A stretch of DNA of 64,000 nucleotides from Bradyrhizobium elkanii WSM2783 (GCF_000472865.1 NZ_AXAP01000004.1:1-64000); one strand, 5' to 3'. Shown: positions 16,866 through 29,707, numbered from the stretch's first letter. The notes: generated by a model from the letters alone, not told the origin. Numbers and translations are program-made.

Positions 16866-17252
16866 ATGGCACCACGTCGCAAAACCAGCGCACGAAAAGC
16901 CACGGCACGAAAAGGTGCGACAAGGACAACCACGGCGCGGCGCAAGACCGGTACGCGAAAGACCGGCACGCGGAAAACGTCATCGCGGCGCTGGTCGCAA
17001 CGCGTGACGCAGCGGAGCGACGCACTCGATCTCGACCGCGGCGTGTTCAAGCAGACCAGCGCGAAGAAGATCGCCGCTTCACTGAAGCGCTCCGCCGAGC
17101 GAAGCAAGCGCCGCAAGGCCGGCGCCTACCGCTCGGCGCTATCGATGCTGACCTTCTACATCAACCGCGCTGGCAAGACGCTGCCGCAGGCGCAGCGCGC
17201 GCGATTAGAACGCGCGAAGGTGGAGCTGAAGCACCAGTTCGGGAGGGAGTGA
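16866..17252 (+). CDS. DUF3175 protein with histone-like basic tail
   Basis: About 128 residues from ATG at 16866, preceded by ACAGGAG. Residues 1-45 are low complexity and very basic with Lys/Arg/Thr repeats (TARKGATRTTTARRK, GTRKTGTRKTSSRRW). The rest is the DUF3175 domain: DALDLDRGVFKQTSAKKIAA, LKRSAERSKRRKAGAYRSAL, MLTFYINRAGKTL. The tail resembles histone H1 and AlgP-like nucleic-acid-binding tails, so a DNA-associated role is plausible but not shown. It stands alone between two minus-strand genes. Confidence 0.85.
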   Translation: MAPRRKTSARKATARKGATRTTTARRKTGTRKTGTRKTSSRRWSQRVTQRSDALDLDRGVFKQTSAKKIAASLKRSAERSKRRKAGAYRSALSMLTFYINRAGKTLPQAQRARLERAKVELKHQFGRE

Positions 17253-17286
17253 ACGTGTGCCCCGTTGTCGTCTCCGCGAAGGCGGG

Positions 17287-17338
17287 GACCATAACCACAG
17301 GAAGCTATTATGGACCATAACCACAGGAAGCTATTATG
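17287..17338. repeat. Tandem duplication of 26 bp
   Basis: The unit GACCATAACCACAGGAAGCT followed by ATTATG occurs twice head to tail (17287-17312 and 17313-17338), identical. It lies in the short gap between the DUF3175 gene and the chemotaxis gene, next to a GTCCCGGGTCGAGCCCGGGAC palindromic motif. It looks like a recent slippage event and not a functional array. Confidence 0.9.
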
Positions 17339-17417
17339 ACGCGCGCAAGCAGTTGCAGCGGAGCACACCACAAACGCCTGTAGTTATGGGTCCCGGGTCG
17401 AGCCCGGGACGACGGAG

Positions 17418-19466
17418 CTACGCCGCGCGGATGTTCGCCATGAAGCGATCGAGCTCGTCGCGCAGGCGCGTGCTTTCGGACGATAGCGAGCGTGCCGAGT
17501 TCAGCACCTCCTCCGACGCGGAGCCGGTCTCGGTGGCGCCCCGGTTGACGAGGGTGACGCTGGTGGCGGCTTCCTGCGTGCCCTGCGCGACATTCTGCAC
17601 GCTACGGGCGATCTCCTGGGTCGCCGTGCTCTGCTGCTCGACTGCGCCGGCGATGTTGGCGGCGATCTCCGAGATCTGGCCGATGGTGCCGCCGATCTCC
17701 TTGATGGCGGCAACCGACTCCTGCGTCGCAGACTGCATGCCCGCGATGTGACTGGAAATCTCCTCGGTCGCCCGCGCGGTCTGGCTGGCGAGCGATTTCA
17801 CCTCGGAGGCGACCACCGCGAAGCCGCGGCCGGCATCGCCGGCGCGTGCGGCTTCGATCGTCGCGTTCAGCGCCAAGAGGTTGGTCTGCTCGGCGATCGC
17901 GGTGATCAGCTTGACCACGTCGCCGATCTGTTGCGCCGCGAGCGAGAGCTTGCCGATGCGGGCGTCGGTCTGCTCGGCCTGACGCACCGCAGCATCGGCG
18001 ATCCGGCTGGACTCTTTCACGCGGCGTCCGATCTCGTCCACGGAAGCCGACAATTCTTCAGTAGCGGAAGCCACCGACTGCATGTTGCTGGACGCCTCCT
18101 CGGAGGCACCCGCCACCTGGCTTGAAAGGTTCTGCGTGGTCTCAGCGGTCCGCGTCAGCGTGCCCGCCGCGGTCTCGAGCTGCACCGCCGAGGCCGAGAC
18201 ATTGGCGACGATCGAGCCGACCGCCGTCTCGAACTCGTCGGCGAAGCGGATCAATTCAGTGCGGCGTGCCGCGGCGCTCGCCTTGTTCTGCGCCTCCTGG
18301 CTTGCGGCGTCGCGCTCGGCCTTGGCGATCGCCTGGAGCTTGAATTCCTCCACCGCGCCGGCCATCTCGCCGACTTCGTCCTTGCGGCCGAGCCCCGGCA
18401 GCACAACGTCGAAATTGCCGGCCGCAAGCTCGCGCATTGCGGCGCACATCGCCCGGATCGGGCGCGAAATGCCGGTTCCGAGCAGGAAGGCGAGAACGGC
18501 GCCGAGCACGAAGCCGCCGGCGGCGAGCATCAGAATGAACCGCTCGGTCGCGCCGATCGCGGCGTCCGACTCGGTTTCCATGCGCTTCTGATCGGCAAGC
18601 AGGTCCGATTTCATCACGCCGGAGCCCTGATTGATGGCGGCCGCGGATTCCGTCATCTCGAGGGTCAGCTCGTCGATCGATTTCGCGTTCTCAATCAGCT
18701 TCGAGAGCGCCTCCCGATACTCATCGAGCATCTTGGTCAGCTCTTTGAGCGCAGCGACGACCTTCTCGTCGGTCGAAGAGACCGCCTTCAGCGAGTTCTC
18801 GACGAATTTCAGCCGCGCCAGCCCGCTGGTTGCGGTGATCTTGTCGGAATTGACCACGAAGGTATTGGCAAGCGCGCTCGCCTGCTGGAATTGCGAAGCG
18901 ACCTGCTTGGCGCCCATCTCGACGGCGGACAGGCCGGCTTCGGCCGCGTTGGAGGCGAGATCGTCGAGCTTGTAGCGGAGCGAATTACCGCCGCGGGCGA
19001 GCTGATTCTGCGCGAGCAGCCCGCTCTCTCCCTTGACCTTGAGGATTTCGGCAAAGATCTTGGTGAAGGCGCGGAACTCCCGCTCGAGCTTTGTCACCTG
19101 CTCGACCCGCGCGGGGTCGGTGGTACCTTTCATCGCCTGGAGGATGGCCTCTTTGAGGCTGGCCTCGGCCGCGAGCGCCGCCTTGCCGTCCTCCTCCTTG
19201 CCGGTCGCCACATAGTAGCGCGCCAGCGAACGGTAGGAGATCAGCTCGCGGTCGATATTGCGCGCCAGATCGGCCTCCCGGACGCTCGCACGGTAGGCGG
19301 CGACGCCTGCGGAGATACGTTCAAAACCGAGATAGGCAAAGCCCATGCTGGCTGCGGTAATCGCCAGCACCGCAGCAAAGCCCAGGATGATTTTCGCACG
19401 AAATCGAAGGGTCGGCATTCGCGACCCCGCACGCCCCAGCAGTCCCACCCCAACCCCCGTCTTCAT
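17418..19466 (-). CDS. Methyl-accepting chemotaxis protein
   Basis: About 682 residues from ATG at 19466; a GTG at 19511 and an ATG at 19418 are alternatives and no strong ribosome site decides. Near the N-terminus is a membrane helix ([20 protein letters not shown]), then a long helical sensor part of about 260 residues, a second membrane helix ([20 protein letters not shown]), a HAMP domain ([20 protein letters not shown]) and a signalling domain with the highly conserved hairpin tip [19 protein letters not shown]. It senses a ligand in the periplasm and controls CheA. The ligand is unknown. No che genes are near; such orphan receptors are frequent in Bradyrhizobium. Confidence 0.93.
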   Translation of the reverse strand: MKTGVGVGLLGRAGSRMPTLRFRAKIILGFAAVLAITAASMGFAYLGFERISAGVAAYRASVREADLARNIDRELISYRSLARYYVATGKEEDGKAALAAEASLKEAILQAMKGTTDPARVEQVTKLEREFRAFTKIFAEILKVKGESGLLAQNQLARGGNSLRYKLDDLASNAAEAGLSAVEMGAKQVASQFQQASALANTFVVNSDKITATSGLARLKFVENSLKAVSSTDEKVVAALKELTKMLDEYREALSKLIENAKSIDELTLEMTESAAAINQGSGVMKSDLLADQKRMETESDAAIGATERFILMLAAGGFVLGAVLAFLLGTGISRPIRAMCAAMRELAAGNFDVVLPGLGRKDEVGEMAGAVEEFKLQAIAKAERDAASQEAQNKASAAARRTELIRFADEFETAVGSIVANVSASAVQLETAAGTLTRTAETTQNLSSQVAGASEEASSNMQSVASATEELSASVDEIGRRVKESSRIADAAVRQAEQTDARIGKLSLAAQQIGDVVKLITAIAEQTNLLALNATIEAARAGDAGRGFAVVASEVKSLASQTARATEEISSHIAGMQSATQESVAAIKEIGGTIGQISEIAANIAGAVEQQSTATQEIARSVQNVAQGTQEAATSVTLVNRGATETGSASEEVLNSARSLSSESTRLRDELDRFMANIRAA

Positions 19467-19710
19467 TCTGAAAACAAGCGGCGTCCGGAAATCATTGCCC
19501 AGACCCGACACGCAAAGCTAAGGCAGAATCGATAAGAGCTAGTAAATTCAGCAGACATTTCGGAGAGGTTGTGGAGTACCCCGCCGGGAGGCGCAGCTCC
19601 TCGTCCTCGCCGATGTCATGGCCGTGACAAAGGTAGGCAAAATCCTAGTTGCCAAGTTCCTCGCCGCTGTTTCTAATTGGAATAATTAAAAGCATCCGGA
19701 GGAACGACGC

Positions 19711-20196
<486 letters not shown>

Positions 20197-20280
20197 CCGC
20201 CGCCCGCCACATCTCGTCAAACGCCGCCGGGCTTCGATGGAAGCGGCGGGACATCACATCTCCGGTCGGGAGGATTCACA

Positions 20281-22620
<2,340 letters not shown>

Positions 22621-22635
22621 CGAGGAGCGTGAGCC

Positions 22636-23436
22636 ATGTACGAGACCATTTATCATCGCGCTTCATCGGTCGACGAAGCGGCTGCCCTGTTCGCCAAAGG
22701 TGAGGAGCCGAAATATCTCGCTGGCGGTCACACGCTGATCCCCGTGATGAAGCAGCGGCTGGCCTCGCCATCTGACGTCATCGACCTCGGCAAGATCAAG
22801 GAATTGATCGGCGTGGACGCGACGGCCGACGCGCTGACGATCAAGGCGGCGACGCCGCATTGTGACGTGGCGCAGAACAGCGCGGCGCAAAAGGCGATCC
22901 CGGCAATCGCCTATCTCGCCTCGCTGATCGGCGACCCCGCGGTGCGCCATCGCGGCACGATCGGCGGCTCGCTCGCCAACAACGATCCCGCCGCGGATTA
23001 CCCGGCCGCAGTGCTGGCGCTCGGCGCCACCATCAAGACCAACAAGCGCACGATCGCAGCCGATGATTTCTTCCAGGGCCTGTTCAGTACCGCCCTTGAA
23101 GACGGCGAGATCATCACGGCCGTGTCGTTCCCGATTCCGGCCAAGGCGGGCTACGCCAAATTCCCGCACCCCGCCTCGCGCTTTGCGTTGACCGGCGTGT
23201 TCGTCGCCAAGACCAAGGACGGTGACGTCCGCGTCGCCGCGACCGGCGCGTCGCAAAGCGGCGTCACGCGCGTCGGCCCGATCGAAGCGGCGCTGAAGGC
23301 GAACTGGTCGGCAGCCGCGCTCGACAGCGTGCAAATTCCGTCTGCCGGACTGCTCAGCGACATCCACGGCTCCGCCGACTACCGCGCCAACCTCATCAAG
23401 GTGATGGCGCAGCGCGCGGTGACGGCGGCGGGCTGA
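22636..23436 (+). CDS. coxM: CO dehydrogenase-like FAD subunit
   Basis: 266 residues, 15 bases after coxL, with GAGGAG upstream. The two FAD-binding loops are present: YLAGGHTLIPVMK and TIGGSLANNDPAADYPA. The C-terminal domain (FPHPASRFALTGVFVA) matches the CO dehydrogenase flavoprotein C-terminal fold. It takes electrons from coxS and hands them to the respiratory chain. It closes the operon; a hairpin follows at 23465-23490. Confidence 0.92.
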   Translation: MYETIYHRASSVDEAAALFAKGEEPKYLAGGHTLIPVMKQRLASPSDVIDLGKIKELIGVDATADALTIKAATPHCDVAQNSAAQKAIPAIAYLASLIGDPAVRHRGTIGGSLANNDPAADYPAAVLALGATIKTNKRTIAADDFFQGLFSTALEDGEIITAVSFPIPAKAGYAKFPHPASRFALTGVFVAKTKDGDVRVAATGASQSGVTRVGPIEAALKANWSAAALDSVQIPSAGLLSDIHGSADYRANLIKVMAQRAVTAAG

Positions 23437-23464
23437 TCCGGAGCATCCTACCTCCGCCTGTGAC

Positions 23465-23490
23465 AACGGCGCGCAGCGATGCGCGCCGTT
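23465..23490 (+). terminator. Probable terminator after coxM
   Basis: An 11-bp perfect stem (AACGGCGCGCA / TGCGCGCCGTT) with a GCGA tetraloop lies 28 bases after the coxM stop, followed by CCACTTTC. The T-run is short, so the terminator may be weak. Confidence 0.6.
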
Positions 23491-23586
23491 CCACTTTCGA
23501 TCAAGGTCTTCGGAAAAAGCGCTTGCAAGGCCAGGCATATCGCCCGACAATTTAGCTAATCGCCTAATTAAAACACGGATGGAAAC

Positions 23587-24693
23587 GTGCTCGATAAACC
23601 CGCCCCTCAGTCCGCTGTCCGCGTCTCCGGCCCGCTCGCCGGCACCCGCATCGTCGAATTCGCGGGTATCGGCCCCGGCCCATTCGCCTGCATGATGCTG
23701 GCAGATATGGGCGCCGAGGTCATCACCCTCGACCGCGTCGGCGCCGGCAAGAATCTCAAGGGCGTTTCCACGCGCGGGCGCAAGGTCGTCGAACTCGACC
23801 TCAAGGACAAGGCGGCGGTCGCGCAGGTGCTCGATCTCCTCGCCAATGCCGATGCGCTGATCGAGGGCTTTCGTCCCGGTGTGATGGAGCGGCTTGGCCT
23901 CGGTCCTGACGTCGTGCTCGCGCGCAACCCGAAGCTGGTCTACGGCCGCATGACCGGCTGGGGCCAGGACGGCCCGCTGGCGAACGCCGCCGGTCACGAT
24001 ATCAACTACATCTCGATCACCGGCGCGCTGGCCGCGATCGGCACCAAAGAGAAGCCGGTGCCACCGCTCAACCTCGTCGGCGATTTCGGCGGCGGCGCGC
24101 TCTATCTCGTGGTCGGCGTGCTAGCCGCGCTCTTGGAAGCATCGAAATCCGGCAAGGGCCAGGTGGTCGATACCGCGATGTGCGACGGCGCGGCGTCGCT
24201 GATGTCGATGTTCTTTGACCTGGCCGCAAGCGGCCGCTGGGTGGAGGGACGCGACCAGAACATGCTCGACGGCGGCGCGCATTTCTACGGCGTCTACGAA
24301 TGCGCCTGCGGCCACTTCGTTTCGATCGGTTCGATCGAGCCGCAATTCTACGCCCTGTTGCGCAAGCACGCCGGCCTCACGGACGCCGAGTTCGACGCCC
24401 AGATGGACCGCAAGGGCTGGCCCGCGCTGAAAGACAAGCTCACCAAGATATTCAAGAGCAAGACGCGCGAGGAGTGGTGCAAGATCATGGAAGGCACCGA
24501 CATCTGCTTCGCGCCGATCCTGACCATGGCGGAAGCCCCGAACCATCCGCACATGGCCGCGCGAAAGGTGTTCGTCGAACGCCATGGCGTCACGCAGCCG
24601 GCGCCCGCGCCGCGCTTCTCGCGGACACCGTCGGCGATCAGGGAGCCGGCGATAGCGGAGCTTGGCGATGTGCTGAGCGCGTGGAAGCGATAG
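23587..24693 (+). CDS. CaiB/BaiF family CoA-transferase or alpha-methylacyl-CoA racemase
   Basis: 368 residues, start GTG at 23587. It has the family III CoA-transferase fold: [64 protein letters not shown] and [30 protein letters not shown] and [13 protein letters not shown] are the regions that hold the catalytic His/Asp pair of methylacyl-CoA racemases, and the overall match is to that branch. It would epimerise 2-methylacyl-CoA thioesters during branched fatty-acid breakdown. A CoA-transferase activity is the alternative. A separate AT-rich promoter region precedes it, so it need not belong to the cox unit. Confidence 0.85.
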   Translation: MLDKPAPQSAVRVSGPLAGTRIVEFAGIGPGPFACMMLADMGAEVITLDRVGAGKNLKGVSTRGRKVVELDLKDKAAVAQVLDLLANADALIEGFRPGVMERLGLGPDVVLARNPKLVYGRMTGWGQDGPLANAAGHDINYISITGALAAIGTKEKPVPPLNLVGDFGGGALYLVVGVLAALLEASKSGKGQVVDTAMCDGAASLMSMFFDLAASGRWVEGRDQNMLDGGAHFYGVYECACGHFVSIGSIEPQFYALLRKHAGLTDAEFDAQMDRKGWPALKDKLTKIFKSKTREEWCKIMEGTDICFAPILTMAEAPNHPHMAARKVFVERHGVTQPAPAPRFSRTPSAIREPAIAELGDVLSAWKR

Positions 24694-24716
24694 CCGCCGC
24701 CTCTATCCGCTCGGCG

Positions 24717-24797
24717 TAGGGTGGGCAAAGCGCAGCCTGCCCGCCATCAAGAGCAGCGCAAGAAGAGGTGGGCACGCTGCGCTTTGCCCACCCTACG
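24717..24797. repeat. Inverted repeat element (GTAGGGTGGGC family)
   Basis: Arms GTAGGGTGGGCAAAGCGCAG and GCTGCGCTTTGCCCACCCTA face each other around a short spacer, between two convergent genes. A second copy is at 59580-59661. It can form a long hairpin and may end transcripts from both sides. Confidence 0.85.
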
Positions 24798-24803
24798 GGA
24801 GCC

Positions 24804-25919
24804 TTACGCTGCGTGGTCCACCTTCAGCACGCCGCGGCGGATCTGGTCTTCCTCGATCGATTCGAACAGGGCCTTGAAGTTGCCCTCGCCGAATCCGTCG
24901 TCGCCCTTGCGCTGGATGAATTCGAAGAAGATCGGTCCGATCGCATTGGCCGAGAATATCTGCAGCAGCACCTTGGTCTGGCCGCCATCGACCACGCCCT
25001 CGCCGTCGATCAGGATGCCGTTCTGCTGCAGCCGTGCGATATCCTCGCCATGGCCGGGCAGGCGCTGGTCGATCTTCTCGAAATAAGTGTCGGGCGGTGA
25101 CGGCATGAACGGCAGCCCGGCCGCGCGCAGCGTCTCGATGGTCTGGTGGATATCGCGCGCGCCGCAGGCGATGTGCTGGATGCCCTCGCCGCGATAGAGG
25201 TTGAGATATTCCTCGATCTGTCCGGAATCGCCGGCGTCCTCGTTGATCGGAATCCGGATCTTGCCGTCCGGACTGGTCAGGGCGCGCGAGAACAGGCCCG
25301 AGGCGCGGCCCTCGATATCGAAGAAGCGGATCTGGCGGAAATTGAACAATCTGGCGTAGAAGCCGGTCCAGACATCCATGCGGCCGCGATGGACGTTATG
25401 GGTGAGGTGATCGATGTAATAGAGCCCCGAGCCCTCAGGCCGCGGGTTCTTCTCGCCGAGCCATTCGAACTCGAGATCATAGGCCGAGCCCTTCGCGCCA
25501 TAGCGATCGACCAGATAGAGCAGGCTGCCGCCGATGCCCTTGATCGCGGGAACATCGAGCGTCTTCTGCGCGGCATTGTCGGCCGGCTCCGCGCCGAGCG
25601 ACAACGCGCGCTCATAGGCACGCCTGGCATCGACCACGCGGAACGCCATCGACGGCGCGCACGGCCCATGCGCGGCGACGAAGTCATGGCCGTGGGTATC
25701 AGGCTCCTCATTGACGAGATAGTTGATGTCGCCTTGGCGATAGACCGTGATCTTCTTCGTCTTGTGGCGGGCGACCGCCACATAGCCCATCAGCTTGAAC
25801 AGGCGGTGCAGCTCTTCCGGATGCGGATGGGCGTATTCGACGAACTCGAAACCATCCGTGCCCATCGGATTGTCGGCGCTGATTTCGGCCGGCGGCGCAT
25901 CGTGCGGAAATGGACCCAT
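24804..25919 (-). CDS. hpd: 4-hydroxyphenylpyruvate dioxygenase
   Basis: 371 residues, ATG at 25919 with GGGAGAA upstream. It is a two-domain vicinal-oxygen-chelate enzyme that turns 4-hydroxyphenylpyruvate into homogentisate using Fe(II). The iron ligands are seen in the C-terminal half: His in IDHLTHNV, His in GIQHIACGA and Glu in FFEFIQRKGDDGFGEGNF. The substrate part NEDAGDSGQIEEYL is conserved. It is divergent from an lrp-type regulator, with a dyad at 26006-26022 between them. Its product is the substrate of hmgA, 2.4 kb away in another unit. Confidence 0.96.
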   Translation of the reverse strand: MGPFPHDAPPAEISADNPMGTDGFEFVEYAHPHPEELHRLFKLMGYVAVARHKTKKITVYRQGDINYLVNEEPDTHGHDFVAAHGPCAPSMAFRVVDARRAYERALSLGAEPADNAAQKTLDVPAIKGIGGSLLYLVDRYGAKGSAYDLEFEWLGEKNPRPEGSGLYYIDHLTHNVHRGRMDVWTGFYARLFNFRQIRFFDIEGRASGLFSRALTSPDGKIRIPINEDAGDSGQIEEYLNLYRGEGIQHIACGARDIHQTIETLRAAGLPFMPSPPDTYFEKIDQRLPGHGEDIARLQQNGILIDGEGVVDGGQTKVLLQIFSANAIGPIFFEFIQRKGDDGFGEGNFKALFESIEEDQIRRGVLKVDHAA

Positions 25920-26005
25920 TGGCGATTCTCCCTACTTTGGTTGACGGAATCTCCGCCGACCGGGCCGCAAGGTGCATGCAAAATGGCGCGCGATGGGCTA
26001 GCATC

Positions 26006-26022
26006 ATGCACACTCTGTGCAT
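26006..26022. promoter_or_regulatory. Dyad operator candidate between hpd and the Lrp-type gene
   Basis: ATGCACA-CTC-TGTGCAT is a perfect 7-bp inverted repeat with a 3-base centre, in the divergent intergenic region, 87 bases upstream of hpd and 19 bases upstream of the regulator's ATG. Lrp/AsnC proteins bind such short dyads, so it may serve both genes. This is inferred from position and symmetry. Confidence 0.55.
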
Positions 26023-26040
26023 CGTAACGGCAAATGGCGC

Positions 26041-26517
26041 ATGATTCAGTTGGACACGTTCGATCTCAAGATCCTGGCCGCATTGCAGGACGACGGCCGG
26101 CTGACCAACCAACAACTCGCCGATCTCATTGGTCTGTCGGCCTCGCAATGCTCGCGGCGACGGATGCGACTGGAAGAGGAGAAAGTGATCTCGGGCTATC
26201 ACGCCGACCTCGCCGGCGAGGCGCTCGGCTTCGAGCTGATCGCCTTCATCCAGATCACGCTGGCGACGCACTCGCCTGACAACGCGAAGAAGTTTCGCGA
26301 GCTGGTCAACCGTGTCGACGCGATCCAGGACGCCTATTCGCTGACCGGAGACGCCGACTATCTCTTGAAGGCCGTGCTGCGCGACCTCAAGAGCCTGTCC
26401 GACATCGTCAACAATGTCCTGATGCCGCACCAGAGCGTCGCCCATGTGCGCTCTTCGATCGTGCTGGACCGGCTCAAGGAGAGCGCGAAATTGCCGTTGA
26501 AGGCGTTAGGCACGTAA
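26041..26517 (+). CDS. Lrp/AsnC family regulator, divergent from hpd
   Basis: About 158 residues from ATG at 26041 (a GTG at 26017 overlaps the dyad and is less likely). N-terminal winged HTH: LDTFDLKILAALQDDGRL, NQQLADLIGLSASQCSRRRM. C-terminal RAM domain: GFELIAFIQITLATHSPDNA, DAIQDAYSLTGDADYLLKAV and DIVNNVLMPH, suited to bind an amino acid or aromatic acid. It most likely controls hpd in response to tyrosine or its keto acid, and itself. Confidence 0.9.
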   Translation: MIQLDTFDLKILAALQDDGRLTNQQLADLIGLSASQCSRRRMRLEEEKVISGYHADLAGEALGFELIAFIQITLATHSPDNAKKFRELVNRVDAIQDAYSLTGDADYLLKAVLRDLKSLSDIVNNVLMPHQSVAHVRSSIVLDRLKESAKLPLKALGT

Positions 26518-26602
26518 CATGGCGCAAATCGAGGGAATTCCGTCATTCGAATTGCGGGCCTAGTTTGCGATGATCCGTCCCGCTTCAGCCTGAGAAACGA
26601 CC

Positions 26603-26914
26603 ATGGCGCTGCAACTGCGACCGAACTGCGAATATTGCGACAAGGATCTGCCGCCGAACGCGACGGAGGCGATGATCTGCTCCTATGAATGCACCTTCTG
26701 CGCTGATTGCGTGGAGCACAGACTGTTCAACGTCTGCCCGAACTGCGGCGGCGGCTTCGCGCCGCGGCCGATCAGGCCTTTGCAGGAATGGCGCGCCGGC
26801 GTGTGCGTGGTCAAGCAAACGCCGTCGGAGAAGCGGGTGCATTTGAAGTACAGTGTCGAGGATGTGGCGGCGCATTCGGTACGGCTACGCGATATTCCGC
26901 CGGAACAGCGGTGA
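26603..26914 (+). CDS. DUF1272 domain-containing Cys-rich protein
   Basis: 103 residues, ATG at 26603. The first 60 residues are the DUF1272 pattern: LRPNCEYCDKDLPPNA, MICSYECTFCADCVEHRLF and VCPNCGGGFAPRPIRP, with eight Cys in CxxC-like pairs that should bind two zinc ions. The last 40 residues are an added charged tail. Function is unknown; a nucleic-acid or protein binding role is possible. It stands between the Lrp gene and the convergent fahA. Confidence 0.9.
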   Translation: MALQLRPNCEYCDKDLPPNATEAMICSYECTFCADCVEHRLFNVCPNCGGGFAPRPIRPLQEWRAGVCVVKQTPSEKRVHLKYSVEDVAAHSVRLRDIPPEQR

Positions 26915-26956
26915 CTGGTCACACTCCGTGATTGCTAGCTGCCCACCCTACCAAGT

Positions 26957-28228
26957 TCACTCCGCCGGCAGAATCGTCCCCTCGACCTCACCGAAGCCGA
27001 CGCGATAGCCGTCGCCCTGGCACCAGCCGCGCATGACGAGCGAATCGCCGTCTTCGAGGAAGGAGCGCTTGATGCCGCCTGCAAGTTCGACGGGCTCGGT
27101 GCCATTCCAGCTTATCTCGAGCAGGCTGCCGCGCTGGTCCTTCTCTGGCCCGGAGATGGTGCCACTCCCCAAGAGATCGCCGATATTCATGGCGCAGCCA
27201 GAGGAGGCGTGGTGCAGCAATTGCTGCACCGAGGACCAGTACATGTATTTGAAATTGGTGCGGCAGATCCGCGCCGGCTCGTTCATCCCGGCCGCATGCA
27301 GGCCTACGTCGAGCGTGAGATCATAATTGTTCGGCTGCGTCTGGCGCAGATACGGTAAGGGCGCGGGCTCCTGTATCGGCCCTTGCAGGCGGAACGGCTC
27401 CAGCGCCTCGCGCGTCACCACCCATGGGCAGATCGAGGTCGCAAAGGCCTTGGCCTGGAACGGACCGAGCGGAACATACTCCCATTGCTGGATGTCCCGC
27501 GCGCTCCAATCGTTCAGAATGACGAAACCGAAGATCATCTCTTCGGCCTGTTGCTCGCTCAGCATCTCGCCCATCGTTGACGGCTGGCCGACGACGGCGC
27601 CCATCTCGAGTTCGAAATCGAGCCGCTTGCACGGACCAAAGCTCGGCACCTCCACGTTTGGCGGTTTCAATTGCCCGCGTGGCCGGCGCACTTTCGTGCC
27701 GCTCACGACGACAGTCGAAGCGCGGCCGTTATAGGCGATTGGCATGTGCAGCCAGTTCGGCTGCAATGCGTTGTCCTTGCCGCGGAACATGACGCCGACA
27801 TTGGTGGCGTGCTCCTTGGACGAATAGAAGTCGGTGTAGCCGGCGACCGTGATCGGCAGGTGCAGCTTCACGTCGGCCATCGGCACCAGCGCACGCTGGC
27901 GCAGGCGCTCATTGTCGCGCAGCTCGGGATGGTCGTGGCGCAAGAGTTCACTGATCCGCGCGCGGGTGCGCGACCAGACCTTTGGACCAAGCGCCATGAA
28001 GGGATTGAGCGAGGATGCGGCGAACACCGCGGGTTCGACCACATCGATGCGGCAGTCCTGCGCGAGCTGCCAGAGATCGAGCACGTAATCGCCGATGGCA
28101 ACGCCGATGCGCGGAGCCAGACCGTCTTTCGCCGAGAACACGCCGTAGGGAAGATTCTGGATCGGGAAATCGGATGCGGGATCGACGTCGATGAAAGAGC
28201 GAAGTTTTGGGTCGTTGGGATGGGACAA
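26957..28228 (-). CDS. fahA: Fumarylacetoacetase
   Basis: 423 residues, start TTG at 28228 behind CCGGAGAAG. It cleaves fumarylacetoacetate to fumarate and acetoacetate, the last step of tyrosine breakdown. The N-terminal SH3-like domain has FPIQNLPYGVFS; the catalytic FAH fold has YTDFYSSKEHATNVGVMFRG (with the catalytic His), DFELEMGAVVG (metal-binding acids), LNDWSARDIQQWEYVPLGPF and FATSICPWVV, all typical. It is the last gene of the operon; a palindromic repeat separates it from hmgA. Confidence 0.96.
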   Translation of the reverse strand: MSHPNDPKLRSFIDVDPASDFPIQNLPYGVFSAKDGLAPRIGVAIGDYVLDLWQLAQDCRIDVVEPAVFAASSLNPFMALGPKVWSRTRARISELLRHDHPELRDNERLRQRALVPMADVKLHLPITVAGYTDFYSSKEHATNVGVMFRGKDNALQPNWLHMPIAYNGRASTVVVSGTKVRRPRGQLKPPNVEVPSFGPCKRLDFELEMGAVVGQPSTMGEMLSEQQAEEMIFGFVILNDWSARDIQQWEYVPLGPFQAKAFATSICPWVVTREALEPFRLQGPIQEPAPLPYLRQTQPNNYDLTLDVGLHAAGMNEPARICRTNFKYMYWSSVQQLLHHASSGCAMNIGDLLGSGTISGPEKDQRGSLLEISWNGTEPVELAGGIKRSFLEDGDSLVMRGWCQGDGYRVGFGEVEGTILPAE

Positions 28229-28250
28229 GATGCTTCTCCGGTTTACACTT

Positions 28251-28336
28251 CGTCATGGCCGGGCTTGACCCGGCCATCCACGACCTTCTTTACGCGCGTC
28301 AAGACGTGGATGCCCGGGACGAGCCCGGGCATGACG
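28251..28336. repeat. Palindromic repeat between hmgA and fahA (CGTCATGGCCGGGC family)
   Basis: CGTCATGGCCGGGCTTGACC at one end pairs with GCCCGGGCATGACG at the other, giving a long imperfect hairpin. Related copies are at 51276-51363 and 57330-57419. Here it is inside an operon, so it may tune the relative mRNA level of fahA. Confidence 0.8.
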
Positions 28337-28358
28337 TTCCCCTTGGGCAGTTGGTGCA

Positions 28359-29705
28359 TCACGGCCTGCCCGGATCGAACCGCTTCTCCAGTCCCTTCCA
28401 GCAATCGGCGTAGTCGTCCTGCAGCGTCGCCGACTTCGCCGCGAATTGGGTGACGCGCTGCGGGAAGCGGGTTTCGAACATGAAGGCCATGGTGCCCGTT
28501 AGCTTCACCGGCTTCAACTCGCCATTGCTGGCGTGATCGAACGCCTCGCGGTCGGGGCCATGCGGCAGCATGCAGTTGTGCAGCGAGATGCCGCCGGGGA
28601 CGAAGCCCTGCGGCTTGGCGTCGTAGACACCGTAGATCAGGCCCATGAACTCCGACATGATGTTCATGTGGTACCACGGCGGCCGGAACGTGTTCTCCGC
28701 CACCATCCAGCGCTCCGGGAAGATGACGAAATCGATATTCGCGGTGCCCGCGGTCTCCGACGGCGAGGTCAGGACCGTGAAGATCGAGGGATCGGGATGA
28801 TCGAACGCGATCGCGCCGACCGGCGAGAAGGTGCGCAGATCGTATTTGTACGGCGCGTAATTGCCGTGCCAGGCGACCACATCGATCGGCGAATGCGGCA
28901 GCGTCGTCTTCCAAAGCGAGCCGCCCCATTTCACGTAGAGCTCGGTCGGCGTGTCCTTGTCCTCATAACTGGCGACAGGCGTCAGGAAGTCGCGCGAATT
29001 GGCCAGGCAATTGGCGCCGATCGGGCCACGCTCCGGCAGCGTGAAGGCGCCGCCGTAATTCTCGCAGAGATAGCCGCGCGCGGGGCCGTTCGGGATCTCG
29101 ACGCGGAATTTCACGCCGCGCGGGATCACCACGATCTCGCCGGGCTCGGCATCGATGCGGCCGAACTCGGTGACGAGGCGAAGATTGCCCTGCTGCAGCA
29201 CGAACATCATCTCGCCGTCGGCATTGTAGAAATGCTGGTCCACCATCGATTTGGTGATCAGATAGACATGCGCCGCCATGCCGGCTTGCGTGTTGGCGTC
29301 GCCGGCCGTCGTCATGGTCTGCACGCCCTGCAGGAACGTCTGTTCCTGCGACGGCATCGGCGCCGGATTCCAGCGGAGCTGCTCGATCGGCATCTCGTAT
29401 TCGTGGCAGGGCGCGGTGCGCCACAGCCCGGCATCGGCTTTCTCAAACCGGCCGGAGTGTTTCACGGACGGCCGAATCCGATAGAGCCACGAGCGCTCAT
29501 TGGCGCCGCGCGGCGCGGTGAAGGGCGAGCCGGAGAGCTGCTCGGCATAGAGCCCATAGGCGCAGCGCTGCGGCGAGTTGCGCCCGACCGGCAGCGCGCC
29601 GGGCAAGGCCTCGGTCTCAAAGCTGTTGCCGAAGCCGGACATGTAGCCCGGCGTGATTTGCGCGGAGCTCTTGGCGATCACATCAGGCGAGGTGTTGATG
29701 TTCAT
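28359..29705 (-). CDS. hmgA: Homogentisate 1,2-dioxygenase
   Basis: About 448 residues. ATG at 29705 (MNINTSPD) has AGGAGG at the right distance; the ATG six bases upstream overlaps the previous stop and is too close to the ribosome site. The enzyme opens the ring of homogentisate to maleylacetoacetate with Fe(II). Conserved parts are [58 protein letters not shown], and the C-terminal [20 protein letters not shown] with [13 protein letters not shown] (iron ligands His and Glu). Coupled to the MBL-fold gene upstream. Confidence 0.96.
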   Translation of the reverse strand: MNINTSPDVIAKSSAQITPGYMSGFGNSFETEALPGALPVGRNSPQRCAYGLYAEQLSGSPFTAPRGANERSWLYRIRPSVKHSGRFEKADAGLWRTAPCHEYEMPIEQLRWNPAPMPSQEQTFLQGVQTMTTAGDANTQAGMAAHVYLITKSMVDQHFYNADGEMMFVLQQGNLRLVTEFGRIDAEPGEIVVIPRGVKFRVEIPNGPARGYLCENYGGAFTLPERGPIGANCLANSRDFLTPVASYEDKDTPTELYVKWGGSLWKTTLPHSPIDVVAWHGNYAPYKYDLRTFSPVGAIAFDHPDPSIFTVLTSPSETAGTANIDFVIFPERWMVAENTFRPPWYHMNIMSEFMGLIYGVYDAKPQGFVPGGISLHNCMLPHGPDREAFDHASNGELKPVKLTGTMAFMFETRFPQRVTQFAAKSATLQDDYADCWKGLEKRFDPGRP

Positions 29706-29707
29706 GG

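Noticed and set aside
17287..17338. CRISPR array
   Set aside because: Only two head-to-tail copies without spacers; no cas genes. No CRISPR array is seen elsewhere in the window.
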